DNA of 50,738 nucleotides, taken from assembly GCA_900107575.1 (NCBI GenBank), contig FNQX01000027.1:1-50738 (forward strand), given 5' to 3'. A model generated the notes under the pieces. That model did no database searches. It saw nothing but the letters and a program-made list of their open reading frames with translations, and was not told the DNA's origin. Origin of the DNA: Lachnospiraceae bacterium NK3A20. GTDB taxonomy: Bacteria > Bacillota > Clostridia > Lachnospirales > Lachnospiraceae. Made by a program: the position numbers and the translations under genes. Positions 34,906-43,669 of the stretch are shown piece by piece (position 1 is the first letter of the stretch; each line of letters opens with the position of its first letter).

Positions 34906-36588
34906 ATGATCACATTTATCATTGGCCTCGTCATCCTGATCGGCGGCGGCGCGCTGTACGGCAGATTCTGTGAGAATGTCTTCGGACCCGATGACCGTGA
35001 GACCCCCGCCTTCGCGAAGCAGGACGGTGTCGACTACGTTCCGATGAAAACATGGAAGAACAGTCTGATCAACCTTCTGAACATCGCGGGTACCGGCCCG
35101 ATTCTCGGACCGATCCAGGGCATTCTGTTCGGACCCGTCGCGCTCCTCGCGATTCCGGTCGGCAACATCATCGGCGGCTCCATGCACGACTATTTCTCCG
35201 GCATGATCTGCACGAGAGACGGCGGCACACAGATGCCTGACATGGTGAAGAAATACACCAACAACACCGTTTACTGGCTGTATGACATCTTCATCTGCAT
35301 CCTTCTCCTCCTCGTCGGCGCGGTATTCATTTACACACCCGGCGACATCACGGCGACACAGGTATTCGGTTTCTCCGGTTCCGCGACCGCGGTTTCCACC
35401 TGGGTGATCTATCTCGTGATCTTCGGCTATTATCTGATCGCCACGGTATTCCCGATCGACAAGATCATCGGCAGAGTATACCCGATCTTCGGCCTGATCC
35501 TTATTTTCACCGCAGCGGGTATCTTCGCTGCTATCTTTGCCCAAGGGTATCCGCTCACAGAACTCTGGGGCAACTGGAGCGCGGTTGGAACGAGTATCTC
35601 CGGGACCCAGGCGAGCGCGGCGGGCACGACAGAAGCGGTGCTCCTCACAAACGGCTACGACTACGCGGCGAGATTCTCCACGGGACATTTCATCCCGGTA
35701 TTCTTCCTGACCGTTGCCTGCGGCATCCTGTCCGGTTTTCATTCCACCCAGACGGCGTTGATCTCCAGAACCATTGAGTCCGAGAAGGCCGGCAAAATGA
35801 CGTTCTACAACATGATGGTCGTGGAAGGCTTCATCGCGATGTGCTGGGCGGCCGGCGCGATGGCCATGATCAACCTGGGCGCAGCGAACGGCGGCGTTTC
35901 CATGATCGGCAACAGCTACGCGACCCTCTCTTCGGCAGAAGCCGCAATGAAGGACGGCGTTCTCCAGGCTGGCTTCTTCCAGGGCGCGGACGGCTCTTTC
36001 TATCACGTGATCGCGGCAACCTCGGTGGTCGGCGTACTCTGCAAGAACGCACTGGGACCGATCGGCGGCATGATCGCTCTTATCGGCGTCATCATCCTTC
36101 CAATCACCTCGGGTGACACCGCACTCAGAGCGCTGCGCCTGACCCTGACAGATACCTTCCATATCCGCCAGGACACCAACGCAAGGCGTATCGGTCTGGC
36201 ACTGCCTGTCTTCGGTCTCGTGCTTGTCATCCTCGCGTGGGCGAAGTTCAACGCAAACGGCTTCGCAATCCTGTGGAACTACTTCGCATGGGCGAACCAG
36301 ATGATCTCCCTGTTCGCGCTCTCCTGCATCGCAATCTACATGTACGAGAACAACAAGGCGAAATACGTCTGGATGCCGCTCGTTCCCGAAGCGTTTTACG
36401 CATTCTGCACCTGCGCTTTTCTGGTACAGAACCCGACGCAGTCGAAGAACGGCATCAACCTGCCGTGGAGTGTTGCTTACACGGTGGCGACGGTATTCAC
36501 GATCGCGCTCATCACACTCGTTGTGAGAACCGGCAAAAAGAGAGCGGGGCGCTCCGTCGAGACCAGAGAACAGCTGGCGGAAGCCTGA
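34906..36588 (+). CDS. cstA: CstA-family carbon starvation / pyruvate or peptide transporter
   Basis: CstA-type proteins import pyruvate or peptides. The 560-residue protein is almost entirely membrane-embedded with about 14-16 hydrophobic segments. Landmarks are the early NIAGTGPILGPIQGILFGP segment and GGSMHDYFSGM, both strongly conserved, and GFHSTQTALISRT in the middle. It is shorter than E. coli CstA (about 700), matching the shorter clostridial class. ATG 34906 has AAAGGAAG upstream. It seems monocistronic, between its own promoter and terminator. The substrate is not deducible. Confidence 0.88.
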   Translation: MITFIIGLVILIGGGALYGRFCENVFGPDDRETPAFAKQDGVDYVPMKTWKNSLINLLNIAGTGPILGPIQGILFGPVALLAIPVGNIIGGSMHDYFSGMICTRDGGTQMPDMVKKYTNNTVYWLYDIFICILLLLVGAVFIYTPGDITATQVFGFSGSATAVSTWVIYLVIFGYYLIATVFPIDKIIGRVYPIFGLILIFTAAGIFAAIFAQGYPLTELWGNWSAVGTSISGTQASAAGTTEAVLLTNGYDYAARFSTGHFIPVFFLTVACGILSGFHSTQTALISRTIESEKAGKMTFYNMMVVEGFIAMCWAAGAMAMINLGAANGGVSMIGNSYATLSSAEAAMKDGVLQAGFFQGADGSFYHVIAATSVVGVLCKNALGPIGGMIALIGVIILPITSGDTALRALRLTLTDTFHIRQDTNARRIGLALPVFGLVLVILAWAKFNANGFAILWNYFAWANQMISLFALSCIAIYMYENNKAKYVWMPLVPEAFYAFCTCAFLVQNPTQSKNGINLPWSVAYTVATVFTIALITLVVRTGKKRAGRSVETREQLAEA

Positions 36589-36642
36589 TCTTTCCGTAAT
36601 AGTTCAGGGGCAAGTGTTTCTTAACATTGAATACTACAGCGG

Positions 36643-36677
36643 GCGGCCGGGCAGGGTTACTGCCTGGCCGCTCTTGG
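36643..36677 (+). terminator. Terminator after cstA
   Basis: A 12-bp GC-rich stem (36643-36654 with 36660-36671, one G-U) with loop GGTTA, followed by TCTTGG. The T-run is weak, but the position is right. Confidence 0.65.
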
Positions 36678-36718
36678 TGATTAAACAACTATTGTAAGCT
36701 ATGATATCTGTTAGTACA

Positions 36719-36768
36719 GCCCGAAGCAAAAGCCCAAGGGCTCAACCCACGGACTTGCTTCTCCGGGC
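36719..36768 (+). promoter_or_regulatory. Structured leader of the MoxR-VWA operon
   Basis: GCCCG...GAAGCAA on the left and TTGCTTC...CGGGC on the right (ending 36768) can pair with a short bulge, enclosing an inner AGCCC-AA-GGGCT hairpin (36731-36742). It lies about 40 bases before the first gene. A TATGAT box near 36700 could be the -10, without a good -35. Confidence 0.4.
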
Positions 36769-36807
36769 GTACCAGAATAGATATTCAGCATGAGAAAGGG
36801 CGGCAGG

Positions 36808-37731
36808 ATGGAGACGATGCTGGATTTTCTGAAAAGCCAGGGAGTATCGGATAGAATCATTACGGAGATCGAACAGTTCAGAAGCTACTATCAGCTGGGG
36901 GAGGGACTGGAAAGCCGCATTCCGCAGCCGCAGTACCGCTACTACGGGAAAGAGGTCTGGGAAGAAGCGGCGTCGGCCCTGCTCTCCGGTGAGAATCTTC
37001 TCCTCGTGGGGCCCAAGGCGACGGGCAAGAATGTCCTGGCGCAGGGACTCTCCAACGCGTTCGGCAGGCCGGAGTGGGACATTTCCTTCTATATCAATAC
37101 GGACGCCGGAACGCTCATTGGCGCCGACACCTTCGAAGACGGCAGAGTGAGTCTTCGCAAGGGACCGATTCTGCAATGCGCCGAGGCAGGCGGCTTCGGC
37201 ATCCTCGATGAGATCAACATGGCGAAGAATGAATCGCTGGCGGTACTGCACGCGGCGCTCGATTTCCGGCGCGTCATTGATGTGCCGGGGTACGAGCAGT
37301 TTCATTTAAGTGACGCGACGAGATTCATTGCCACCATGAACTACGGCTACGCGGGCACCCGCGAGATCAATGAGGCGCTGGCATCCCGGTTCATGATCAT
37401 TCAGATGCCGGTCGTTTCGAAAGAGAACCTGGAGCAGCTCATCCGGGACAAGTTCCCGGACATCACGAAGGAGTACGCGGGCCAGTTCGCGCAGCTCTTT
37501 GAAGACATCCGAAAGATGTGTGAGAGCGGAGAGATCTCGACAAAGGCGCTGGATCTTCGAGGCCTCCTTGCGGCAATCGGCCTCATGCACAATGACCTTC
37601 CGGTGCTGCAGGCCCTGGATCTTGGTATTGTCAACAAATGTTTCGACGACTATGAGAGACAGCTGGTCGAGGATATGATCCACGTCCGCTTCCCCGGAGA
37701 TTTACAGCGGTCGGCGATCTTCGCAGGTTGA
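36808..37731 (+). CDS. MoxR-type AAA+ ATPase
   Basis: MoxR ATPases act as chaperones that, with a VWA-domain partner, mature or remodel target proteins. The 307-residue product has Walker A GPKATGKN (residues 68-75, Asn replacing the usual Ser/Thr), Walker B LDEIN (133-137), a sensor-1-like IATMNYGYAGTREINEAL and an arginine-finger-like ASRF. It is closer to the NorQ/CbbQ type than to ClpX. The start at 36808 is supported by AAAGGG 6 bases upstream; ATG 36790 is possible but has no SD. The VWA gene follows after 48 bases, which supports the pairing. Confidence 0.85.
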   Translation: METMLDFLKSQGVSDRIITEIEQFRSYYQLGEGLESRIPQPQYRYYGKEVWEEAASALLSGENLLLVGPKATGKNVLAQGLSNAFGRPEWDISFYINTDAGTLIGADTFEDGRVSLRKGPILQCAEAGGFGILDEINMAKNESLAVLHAALDFRRVIDVPGYEQFHLSDATRFIATMNYGYAGTREINEALASRFMIIQMPVVSKENLEQLIRDKFPDITKEYAGQFAQLFEDIRKMCESGEISTKALDLRGLLAAIGLMHNDLPVLQALDLGIVNKCFDDYERQLVEDMIHVRFPGDLQRSAIFAG

Positions 37732-37779
37732 GACACTTGAAAACATCAGGCGGCGCGGAAGTCGCCGATAAAAGGAACG

Positions 37780-39525
37780 ATGGAAATCACGGAATTTGAG
37801 AAAAAGCGTGCGGCGAATCTCATCTGGAACGGCGCGCACGACTATACGATTGATACGGGGTTCCGTGTGTACGACTTTGAGGGCAGGGCGCAGCTCTACT
37901 GGAACAGCATTGTCGGCGCGGTGCACGCGCATTACGACTGGGAGAAGCTGATGCGTTTCTACCGCACCTTCGAGGAGACGATCGGAGAGGAACTCTACGA
38001 GAGCATTTTCTGGATCGCGCTCGAGAACTGCACGTATGAGTGGGAGAAGAGTGAGCGGCCGGTTCTTCCCTACCTTCGCAGGCAGTACGCGGAGCACGAG
38101 ATCGCGCACCATGCGCTCGGCGTTTCGGATGACAACAGCGCGGTAGTGCGCTCTGTCAGCATTCTCCTGGGGCATCTGCATCACATCCTGGGAGAGCCGG
38201 ACAATATCCCGGATCCCGTCGATGCCGGTTTCCTTGCTGCCATCGAGCTGGGGGCGGAGCAGGATACGGACGGTGTTATTGCAGCGTTGACGAAGGCCCT
38301 GGAGAAGTATACGATCTATCGGGATCCCGCAACGCACGGCGGGAGGAAAGAGCTGCTACCAAAAGTTTCGATCTTCCATCTCTTCCATAAAAATAAGAAG
38401 GCAAATCCTGAGATCCGCCTGCCTGTGCGGCGTCTCTCTTTCGGCTATGGCGAGCATGTGGACGCATACGGGAGCGAAGCGCTGGATCCGGAGCATCTTG
38501 CCGCGGCTTTTGCGCAGTTCGCAGCCCAGTCGGATACGAAGCTCGCGGAGTATATCACCGATTATTTCGGTACCTCAATCTATCATCCGAAAGAGACAGC
38601 TCGCCTTGTGAAAGCGTACTGCTATGGGAACCATCGGGCGGTGAAGCTCCATTTCACCCGCGGGGACTATACGAACGAGATGCTGGAGAGAGGCTATGCC
38701 GGGAAGATGCACCGTCTCGCTATCGAGCAGGCGAAGATTAACGAGGCAACCTATCACAGGGCGGAGGCACGGCACCGGCTGGCAGTGGACCGGCTGGCGG
38801 AGCGGCTGCGCAATTCCATTCTCACGCACCTGGATGATGAGGAGAGAAAGGCACTCACAGGAAGGGTCGCTCCGGAGAGGATCTGGCGCGCCATGTATGT
38901 GAACGATGGAAAGGTGTTCGATCAGACGATCCCGGGAGATACCGGCGGCATCACGATCGACCTTCTCCTGGACGCTTCCGGCTCCCAGCAGCACAGGACA
39001 CAGATTGTCGCGGCGCAGGGCTACATGATCGCAGAGGCACTCACGAGAGTGGGCATTCCCTGCCGCGTCGCATCGTTCTGTTCCCTCAGCGGGTACACGG
39101 TATTCAACCTGTTCCGCGACTATTCGGAGAACGATAAGAACCGGGAGATCTTCCGCTTCTTTACCACCGGCGCGAACCGGGATGGCCTCGCGGTGCGGAT
39201 CGCGGCAGGATGGATGAGAGAGAACCACGCAGAGCACCGCATCCTCATCATCCTTTCGGACTGCCAGCCAAATGACGTCGTTCCGGTGCCCGCAGAGAGC
39301 GGTGCGAAACCGTACGCGGCGGGCGTCGGAGTAGAAGATACGGCGGCAGAAGTACATGCGGCGCGCCAGAATGGAATCGACGTTCTGTGTGTTTTCACAG
39401 GAGAGGACAACAACCTGCCGAACGTCCACAGAATCTACGGCAGAGACTTTACGAGAATCCGCTCCCTTGACATGTTCGCCGACGCGGTTGGGCGGCTCAT
39501 CGAGGAGCGGATACGACTGATATGA
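37780..39525 (+). CDS. VWA-domain protein, CobT/NorD-like
   Basis: Likely the partner of the MoxR ATPase upstream. The 581-residue protein has a helical N-terminal two-thirds with no clear match and a C-terminal VWA domain with an intact MIDAS: LLLDASGSQ (Asp398-x-Ser400-x-Ser402) and LSDCQPND (Asp494). The VWA region, with GITIDLLLDASGS, resembles CobT and NorD C-termini; the N-terminal part is not CobT-like. It is cytoplasmic, with no signal peptide or membrane segment. It overlaps or abuts the next gene (the stop at 39525 is followed by that gene's SD), so the products are likely made together. The target is unknown. Confidence 0.75.
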   Translation: MEITEFEKKRAANLIWNGAHDYTIDTGFRVYDFEGRAQLYWNSIVGAVHAHYDWEKLMRFYRTFEETIGEELYESIFWIALENCTYEWEKSERPVLPYLRRQYAEHEIAHHALGVSDDNSAVVRSVSILLGHLHHILGEPDNIPDPVDAGFLAAIELGAEQDTDGVIAALTKALEKYTIYRDPATHGGRKELLPKVSIFHLFHKNKKANPEIRLPVRRLSFGYGEHVDAYGSEALDPEHLAAAFAQFAAQSDTKLAEYITDYFGTSIYHPKETARLVKAYCYGNHRAVKLHFTRGDYTNEMLERGYAGKMHRLAIEQAKINEATYHRAEARHRLAVDRLAERLRNSILTHLDDEERKALTGRVAPERIWRAMYVNDGKVFDQTIPGDTGGITIDLLLDASGSQQHRTQIVAAQGYMIAEALTRVGIPCRVASFCSLSGYTVFNLFRDYSENDKNREIFRFFTTGANRDGLAVRIAAGWMRENHAEHRILIILSDCQPNDVVPVPAESGAKPYAAGVGVEDTAAEVHAARQNGIDVLCVFTGEDNNLPNVHRIYGRDFTRIRSLDMFADAVGRLIEERIRLI

Positions 39526-39536
39526 AGGAGAAAGCA

Positions 39537-39815
39537 ATGTTCCTGTTCACGAGGAAAGAAGATGTGCTCACAACGCGCAGCAGGCAGGAAGCGGATGCGG
39601 CGGAGAAGGCGCTGAACGCCGCCGGCATCCGCTGTCACAGATGGCGCCAGGAGCCAATCCCGGTCGGCGGTTGCGGCGCGAAGATGCGGCCGAGCGACTG
39701 GCAGAAGGGCCTCAAGGTAGAGAATAACGACGAGAAGCGCATGATCTATCACGTGGAAGTTGCCGTGGAGGATCTGGAGAGGGCGAAGGCAGCAGTACAG
39801 GGAAAAGGACTGTGA
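39537..39815 (+). CDS. Hypothetical 92-residue protein
   Basis: The product starts MFLFTRKEDVLTTRSRQEAD and contains a helix with AEKALNAAGIRCHRWR, then a glycine-containing loop (PVGGCGAK) and a strand-helix end (MIYHVEVAVEDLERAKAAV). The helix-strand order is like small DUF2007/ACT-like signal proteins, but I cannot assign it. I chose ATG 39537, with AAGGAG 6 bases upstream, over ATG 39522, which overlaps the VWA stop. Its stop is one base from the PfkB start, so it is in the same operon. Confidence 0.6.
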   Translation: MFLFTRKEDVLTTRSRQEADAAEKALNAAGIRCHRWRQEPIPVGGCGAKMRPSDWQKGLKVENNDEKRMIYHVEVAVEDLERAKAAVQGKGL

Positions 39816-39816
39816 C

Positions 39817-40746
39817 ATGGGAATTGTAGTGATCGGGGCAGTCATGGTGGATATCAAGGGGTATCCACTGGCGCAGTACATCGCGGGCGGGAGGAATTCC
39901 GGCCGCGTTCTCACCGTCTATGGCGGCGTATCGAGGAACGTGGTGGAGGACATCGCGAACGTGGAGCTGCGGCCGACCTATATCGGCATCGTCGATGAGA
40001 CGGCAACCGGCGCGGACATCATCGCGCAGCTCGAACGCCACAAGGTCAACACCTCCTACATGCGGCAGGTGAAGAACGGAATGGGGACATGGCTCGCGAT
40101 TTTCGATAACGACGGCGATGTGGTGGCGTCCATTTCGCAGCGCCCGGACCTGTCCGAGATCGGGCACATCCTCGATGACCACGGCGATGAGATCTTCCGG
40201 GATGCTGATGCCATTGCGATGGAGATTGACATGGACAGCGCGATCCTGAAGAAGGTTTTCCAGCTCGCGGAAAAACATCAGAAGAAAGTATACGCTGTGG
40301 TTTCCAACATGGCGATTGCGATGGAGCGTCGCGATCTCTTACAGAAGACGGCCTGCATTGTCTGTAACAGGGAAGAGGCGGGGCTTCTCTTCTCCGACGG
40401 CAGCGATTCCCTCTCGACGGAAGAGCTGCAGAAGCTCCTCGTCAGGAAAACCCGGGCTGCGCAGTACCCGAAGCTCGTTGTCACACTCGGCGCGGAGGGC
40501 TCTGTCTGGGCGGATGAGAACGGGGAGAGCGGCTACTGCCCGCCGAAGAACGTTGCCGTCATCGACACGACCGGCGCGGGCGACGCCTTTTTCTCCGGCG
40601 TGGTCATCGGGCTCACCTACGGCAAGAGCCTCGGCGATGCCTGCGAGATCGGAACGAGACTTGCCGCCTCCGTCATCGCGACGAAGGAAAACGTCTCGCC
40701 CCGGTTCCAGCCCGCAGAGTTCGACCTCGACGTTTTCGTGCAATAG
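39817..40746 (+). CDS. PfkB/ribokinase-family carbohydrate kinase
   Basis: PfkB enzymes phosphorylate sugars or nucleosides with ATP. The 309-residue protein starts MGIVVIGAVMVDIKGYPLAQ and has the N-terminal GGVSRNVVEDIANV segment (the usual GG..N.A motif, with Val replacing some Ala) and the C-terminal signature DTTGAGDAFFSGVV with the catalytic Asp in GAGD. Resemblance to pseudouridine kinase-type members is possible, but the substrate is not evident. The start at 39817 follows AAAAGGA and lies one base after the previous stop, so translation is probably coupled. Confidence 0.82.
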   Translation: MGIVVIGAVMVDIKGYPLAQYIAGGRNSGRVLTVYGGVSRNVVEDIANVELRPTYIGIVDETATGADIIAQLERHKVNTSYMRQVKNGMGTWLAIFDNDGDVVASISQRPDLSEIGHILDDHGDEIFRDADAIAMEIDMDSAILKKVFQLAEKHQKKVYAVVSNMAIAMERRDLLQKTACIVCNREEAGLLFSDGSDSLSTEELQKLLVRKTRAAQYPKLVVTLGAEGSVWADENGESGYCPPKNVAVIDTTGAGDAFFSGVVIGLTYGKSLGDACEIGTRLAASVIATKENVSPRFQPAEFDLDVFVQ

Positions 40747-40830
40747 AATGGAAACCGTGGAAAATAATCTCAATTTGTGGGAGAATGATAAATATCGCGC
40801 ATCGAAGAACCTGAGTTGGGGAACGGTAGT

Positions 40831-41859
40831 ATGAAATATATCAATATTATTCTAGGCGTTGTCATTGCTGCACTGGTCGTATTTCTGGGCCTGCATACCG
40901 CCCTTGGCAAGATCAATGATGATACGGTGACGGAAGAGAGTGCCTCTTTCGTGGAGACCATTGACGCTGAGGGGGCTGCGGCTGCCGTTTCTTATATTGA
41001 CATTCCCGGTTGGAAGGGAAGAAAGTCCGGCACAGGCAAGGACTTGACGACGGGGAAAATGCCGGACGCCGCCATGGAAGAGACACCCGCGGCGGAACAG
41101 GAGAAGAGTCCTGCGACTGACAACGCGGCAGCAGCGTCCGCCGCTCCCGCAGCGCCTGCCGCAAAGCCCGCTGCCGTCAGTGCGCCTGTGGCGAAACCTG
41201 CTGCAAAGCCTCAGGCAGCGAGCCCTACGCCCACGCCATCCACCACGCCGACAGAAGGTGCCGAGGCTGCTGCCACAACGGAGAAGGATGGGAAGAGCAC
41301 GGATGGCACAGGGGCACCCGTATCCGATGACGATACCAGGCCCCGCGGCGATGAGTCTGCCGCGGCAGCAGCCGCGGTCCGCGGTGAGAATGGCGACAAT
41401 GTCGTGACGAACATCGACGGTGTGGATATCTATGACAGTGATTTCGTCGATGGCACTACGAATACGAACAAGCCCAAGAATCACGGGGAGAAGAGCGACG
41501 GGGCAAGTTCTACCGGAACCTCCAGCAATTCTTCTGCGAACACGGACGCGTCCTCAACGGGAAGTTCTCAGGATGGAGCGAAGAATACGACTTCCTCGGA
41601 AGACCCGGGAGCGGACAACACTTCCAAAGATGCAGGTACGGTACCTTCCAGTGAGAAGCCATCCGACGCCTCCGGAGCGAAGGGGACGAACAAGGCAAAC
41701 GGAAACGCGGCCAACGGTAATGGGAACAGTGATGGCAAGGATACTCCTTCCAATGCAGGATCCCAGATGGCAACGCAGACAGACGCCTCCACGGCAGGCA
41801 GCAGCGTAGTCACCACGATCGACGGCGTTGAAGTGTACGATAGTGATTTTGTGAATTAG
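40831..41859 (+). CDS. Anchored low-complexity protein with a duplicated IDGV..YDSDFV motif
   Basis: The 342-residue product has an N-terminal membrane anchor (INIILGVVIAALVVFLGL, residues ~4-21), then a long Ala/Pro-, Ser/Thr- and Gly/Asn-rich region. The segment at 191-208 (VVTNIDGVDIYDSDFVDG) recurs at the exact C-terminus, 326-342 (VVTTIDGVEVYDSDFVN). The rest has disordered composition, as in wall-spanning linkers. It is not a known family. ATG 40831 has GGGGAACGG upstream. It follows the PfkB gene by 84 bases and is followed by the palindrome at 41854. Likely extracellular or wall-associated, by inference. Confidence 0.6.
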   Translation: MKYINIILGVVIAALVVFLGLHTALGKINDDTVTEESASFVETIDAEGAAAAVSYIDIPGWKGRKSGTGKDLTTGKMPDAAMEETPAAEQEKSPATDNAAAASAAPAAPAAKPAAVSAPVAKPAAKPQAASPTPTPSTTPTEGAEAAATTEKDGKSTDGTGAPVSDDDTRPRGDESAAAAAAVRGENGDNVVTNIDGVDIYDSDFVDGTTNTNKPKNHGEKSDGASSTGTSSNSSANTDASSTGSSQDGAKNTTSSEDPGADNTSKDAGTVPSSEKPSDASGAKGTNKANGNAANGNGNSDGKDTPSNAGSQMATQTDASTAGSSVVTTIDGVEVYDSDFVN

Positions 41860-41871
41860 CTATAGCTAATT
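41854..41871. promoter_or_regulatory. 18-bp perfect palindrome over the stop codon
   Basis: AATTAGCTATAGCTAATT is an exact palindrome covering the TAG stop of the preceding gene. AT-rich DNA follows. It may be an operator for the liv promoter about 35 bases on. Confidence 0.45.
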
Positions 41872-41906
41872 GCTATAGTGATATCATATTTATATAGTAT
41901 AATTTC

Positions 41907-41935
41907 TTGACATCTCCATACACAGAAGATATAGT
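41907..41935 (+). promoter_or_regulatory. livK promoter
   Basis: Consensus TTGACA (41907-41912), 17 bases, TATAGT (41930-41935). The start near 41942 leaves a leader of about 114 bases. Confidence 0.75.
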
Positions 41936-42055
41936 AATGAACAATTTCAGATTGTATACAGTTTGCACAGTCTAACAACGGAAGCGGCATATCGGCAGGA
42001 CATTTCATACTGCATGAGAGCGCTGGTATGTGTCAGCCCGCAAGAGGAGGAGATT

Positions 42056-43249
42056 ATGAAGAAATTTACCAAGGTGATGAGCGTTGTCTGTGCATCCGCC
42101 ATGGCGATAACCGTACTGGCAGGCTGCGGATCTTCATCCGACAGCAGCACCGCGTCATCGGGAAGCGCTGAGTCGGAGGCAGCAGGAGTATTCAAGATCG
42201 GCGCGATCGGTCCTCTGACCGGCGGCGCGGCAGCGTATGGCAATGCCGTTGTCAACGGCGCGCAGGTCGCGGTCGACGAGATTAACGCGGCAGGCGGCAT
42301 CAATGGCTATCAGGTAGAGCTCAGAGGAGAAGACGATGAGATGGACAGCCAGAAGTCCGTCAACGCCTACAACTCCTTAAAGGACTGGGGCATGCAGATG
42401 CTGGTAGGCTCCACCACATCGGCCGCATCCATTGCCGTATCCGAGTATACCAAAGAAGACAATATGTTCCAGCTCACCCCTTCCGGTTCTGCGGTAGACT
42501 GCGTGAAGTATGACAATGTATTCCGTGTCTGCTTCTCCGATCCCGCACAGGGAACAGCTTCCGCACAATACATTGGACAGAACAAGCTGGCGACAAAGAT
42601 CGGTATCATCTATGACAGCTCGGATGTTTACTCCTCCGGCATCTATCAGACCTTCGTAACCGAGGCAGCGAACCAGGGGCTTGAGATCGTTTCTCAGGAA
42701 GCGTTCACCGCAGACAACAAGACGGATTTCTCCGTACAGCTGCAGAAGGCCAAGGACGGCGGCGCAGAGCTCGTCTTCCTGCCGATCTACTATAATGAGG
42801 CTTCCCTCATCCTGCAGCAGGCGAATACGATGGGCTTCAAACCGGTTTTCTTCGGCTGTGATGGTCTGGACGGCATCCTCACGGTTGAGAATTTCGACAC
42901 CTCCATTGCGGAGGGCACCATGCTCCTGACACCGTTCGCGGCTGACGCGACAGATGATGCGACGAAGAAGTTCGTTACGACCTATGAGCAGAAATATCAG
43001 GTCACACCGAACCAGTTCGCGGCTGACTCCTACGATGCCGTCTATGCCATCAAGGCAGCGGCGGAGAAGGCTGGCCTTACTCCGGAGCAGAGCGTTTCTG
43101 AGATCTGCGAAGCCTTAAAGAGCGCGATGACAGAGATCACGGTGGACGGCATCACTTCCCGGGGCATGACATGGGAGGCTTCCGGCGAGCCCAACAAGGA
43201 GCCGAAGGCAGTCAGAATCGAGAGCGGCGCGTACGTCTCCGCGCAGTAA
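42056..43249 (+). CDS. livK: Branched-chain amino acid ABC transporter substrate-binding lipoprotein
   Basis: Extracytoplasmic receptor of a LivK-type uptake system. The 397-residue protein has a signal peptide with lipobox LAGC (lipid-modified Cys24), a Ser-rich spacer and the periplasmic-binding fold beginning KIGAIGPLTGGAAAYGNAVVNGAQ, with the EINAAGGINGYQVEL and GSTTSAASIAVSEY segments typical of the family. The ATG at 42056 has AGGAGGAG upstream; the frame is open in the leader. It is followed not by livH directly but by 632 bases of repeats. The ligand is probably Leu/Ile/Val or a related compound, by family. Confidence 0.92.
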   Translation: MKKFTKVMSVVCASAMAITVLAGCGSSSDSSTASSGSAESEAAGVFKIGAIGPLTGGAAAYGNAVVNGAQVAVDEINAAGGINGYQVELRGEDDEMDSQKSVNAYNSLKDWGMQMLVGSTTSAASIAVSEYTKEDNMFQLTPSGSAVDCVKYDNVFRVCFSDPAQGTASAQYIGQNKLATKIGIIYDSSDVYSSGIYQTFVTEAANQGLEIVSQEAFTADNKTDFSVQLQKAKDGGAELVFLPIYYNEASLILQQANTMGFKPVFFGCDGLDGILTVENFDTSIAEGTMLLTPFAADATDDATKKFVTTYEQKYQVTPNQFAADSYDAVYAIKAAAEKAGLTPEQSVSEICEALKSAMTEITVDGITSRGMTWEASGEPNKEPKAVRIESGAYVSAQ

Positions 43250-43262
43250 GTTTTGCAAGGGC

Positions 43263-43411
43263 GGGCTCGAGGTGCGGCATATCGGGCCCGCCGCTCGTAA
43301 GGCTCTGTGGATAAATGATCTTGAAGGATCATTCATTATCCACGTGGTGTGATCATTAATCCGCCGAGCCTTAAATCGCGGGCGGCCACCGACATACCGC
43401 ACCCCGAGCCC
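43263..43411. repeat. Near-palindromic element A (about 149 bp)
   Basis: The left segment from GGCTCG (43264) and the right segment ending CGAGCC (43410) are imperfect reverse complements over some 55 bases: GGTGCGGCATATCGG on the left versus CCGACATACCGCACC on the right. The core AAGNCTCNGYGGATNAAT occurs at 43299-43320 and, inverted, at 43351-43372, with a further inverted copy of the GGATNAATGATC part between. Confidence 0.7.
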
Positions 43412-43469
43412 TGCACATTGGCAAAATTAACAGCGCTGTGTGCACATCGAGGCCACCCATATTACATCG

Positions 43470-43534
43470 GCTTCACTGCTCGATCGACTTTGTAGATTAA
43501 TTCAATATTTGCAGTCGAGCTGTCGTGCAGAGCC
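43470..43534. repeat. Inverted repeat C within the livK-livH gap
   Basis: GGCTTCACTGCTCGATCGACT on the left pairs imperfectly with AGTCGAGC...GCAGAGCC on the right. A short exact palindrome, ATCATTT-A-AAATGAT, follows at 43538-43552. Confidence 0.5.
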
Positions 43535-43571
43535 AGTATCATTTAAAATGATGCAGGGAGACTGATATGTC

Positions 43572-43669
43572 GAAGTGCGGCGTATTAAGAGAAGTCTATG
43601 CTGCGGCCGATTGGCGTGTTGGAGTGCTGCGCATTAAGAGAAGTTTATGCTGCGGTGACTGACGTGTCG
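43572..43669. repeat. 49-base tandem repeat, two copies
   Basis: 43572-43620 and 43621-43669 share GTGC-GCG-ATTAAGAGAAGT-TATGCTGCGG with few differences. A third, degenerate copy starts at about 43664, where it merges into element B. Confidence 0.7.
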
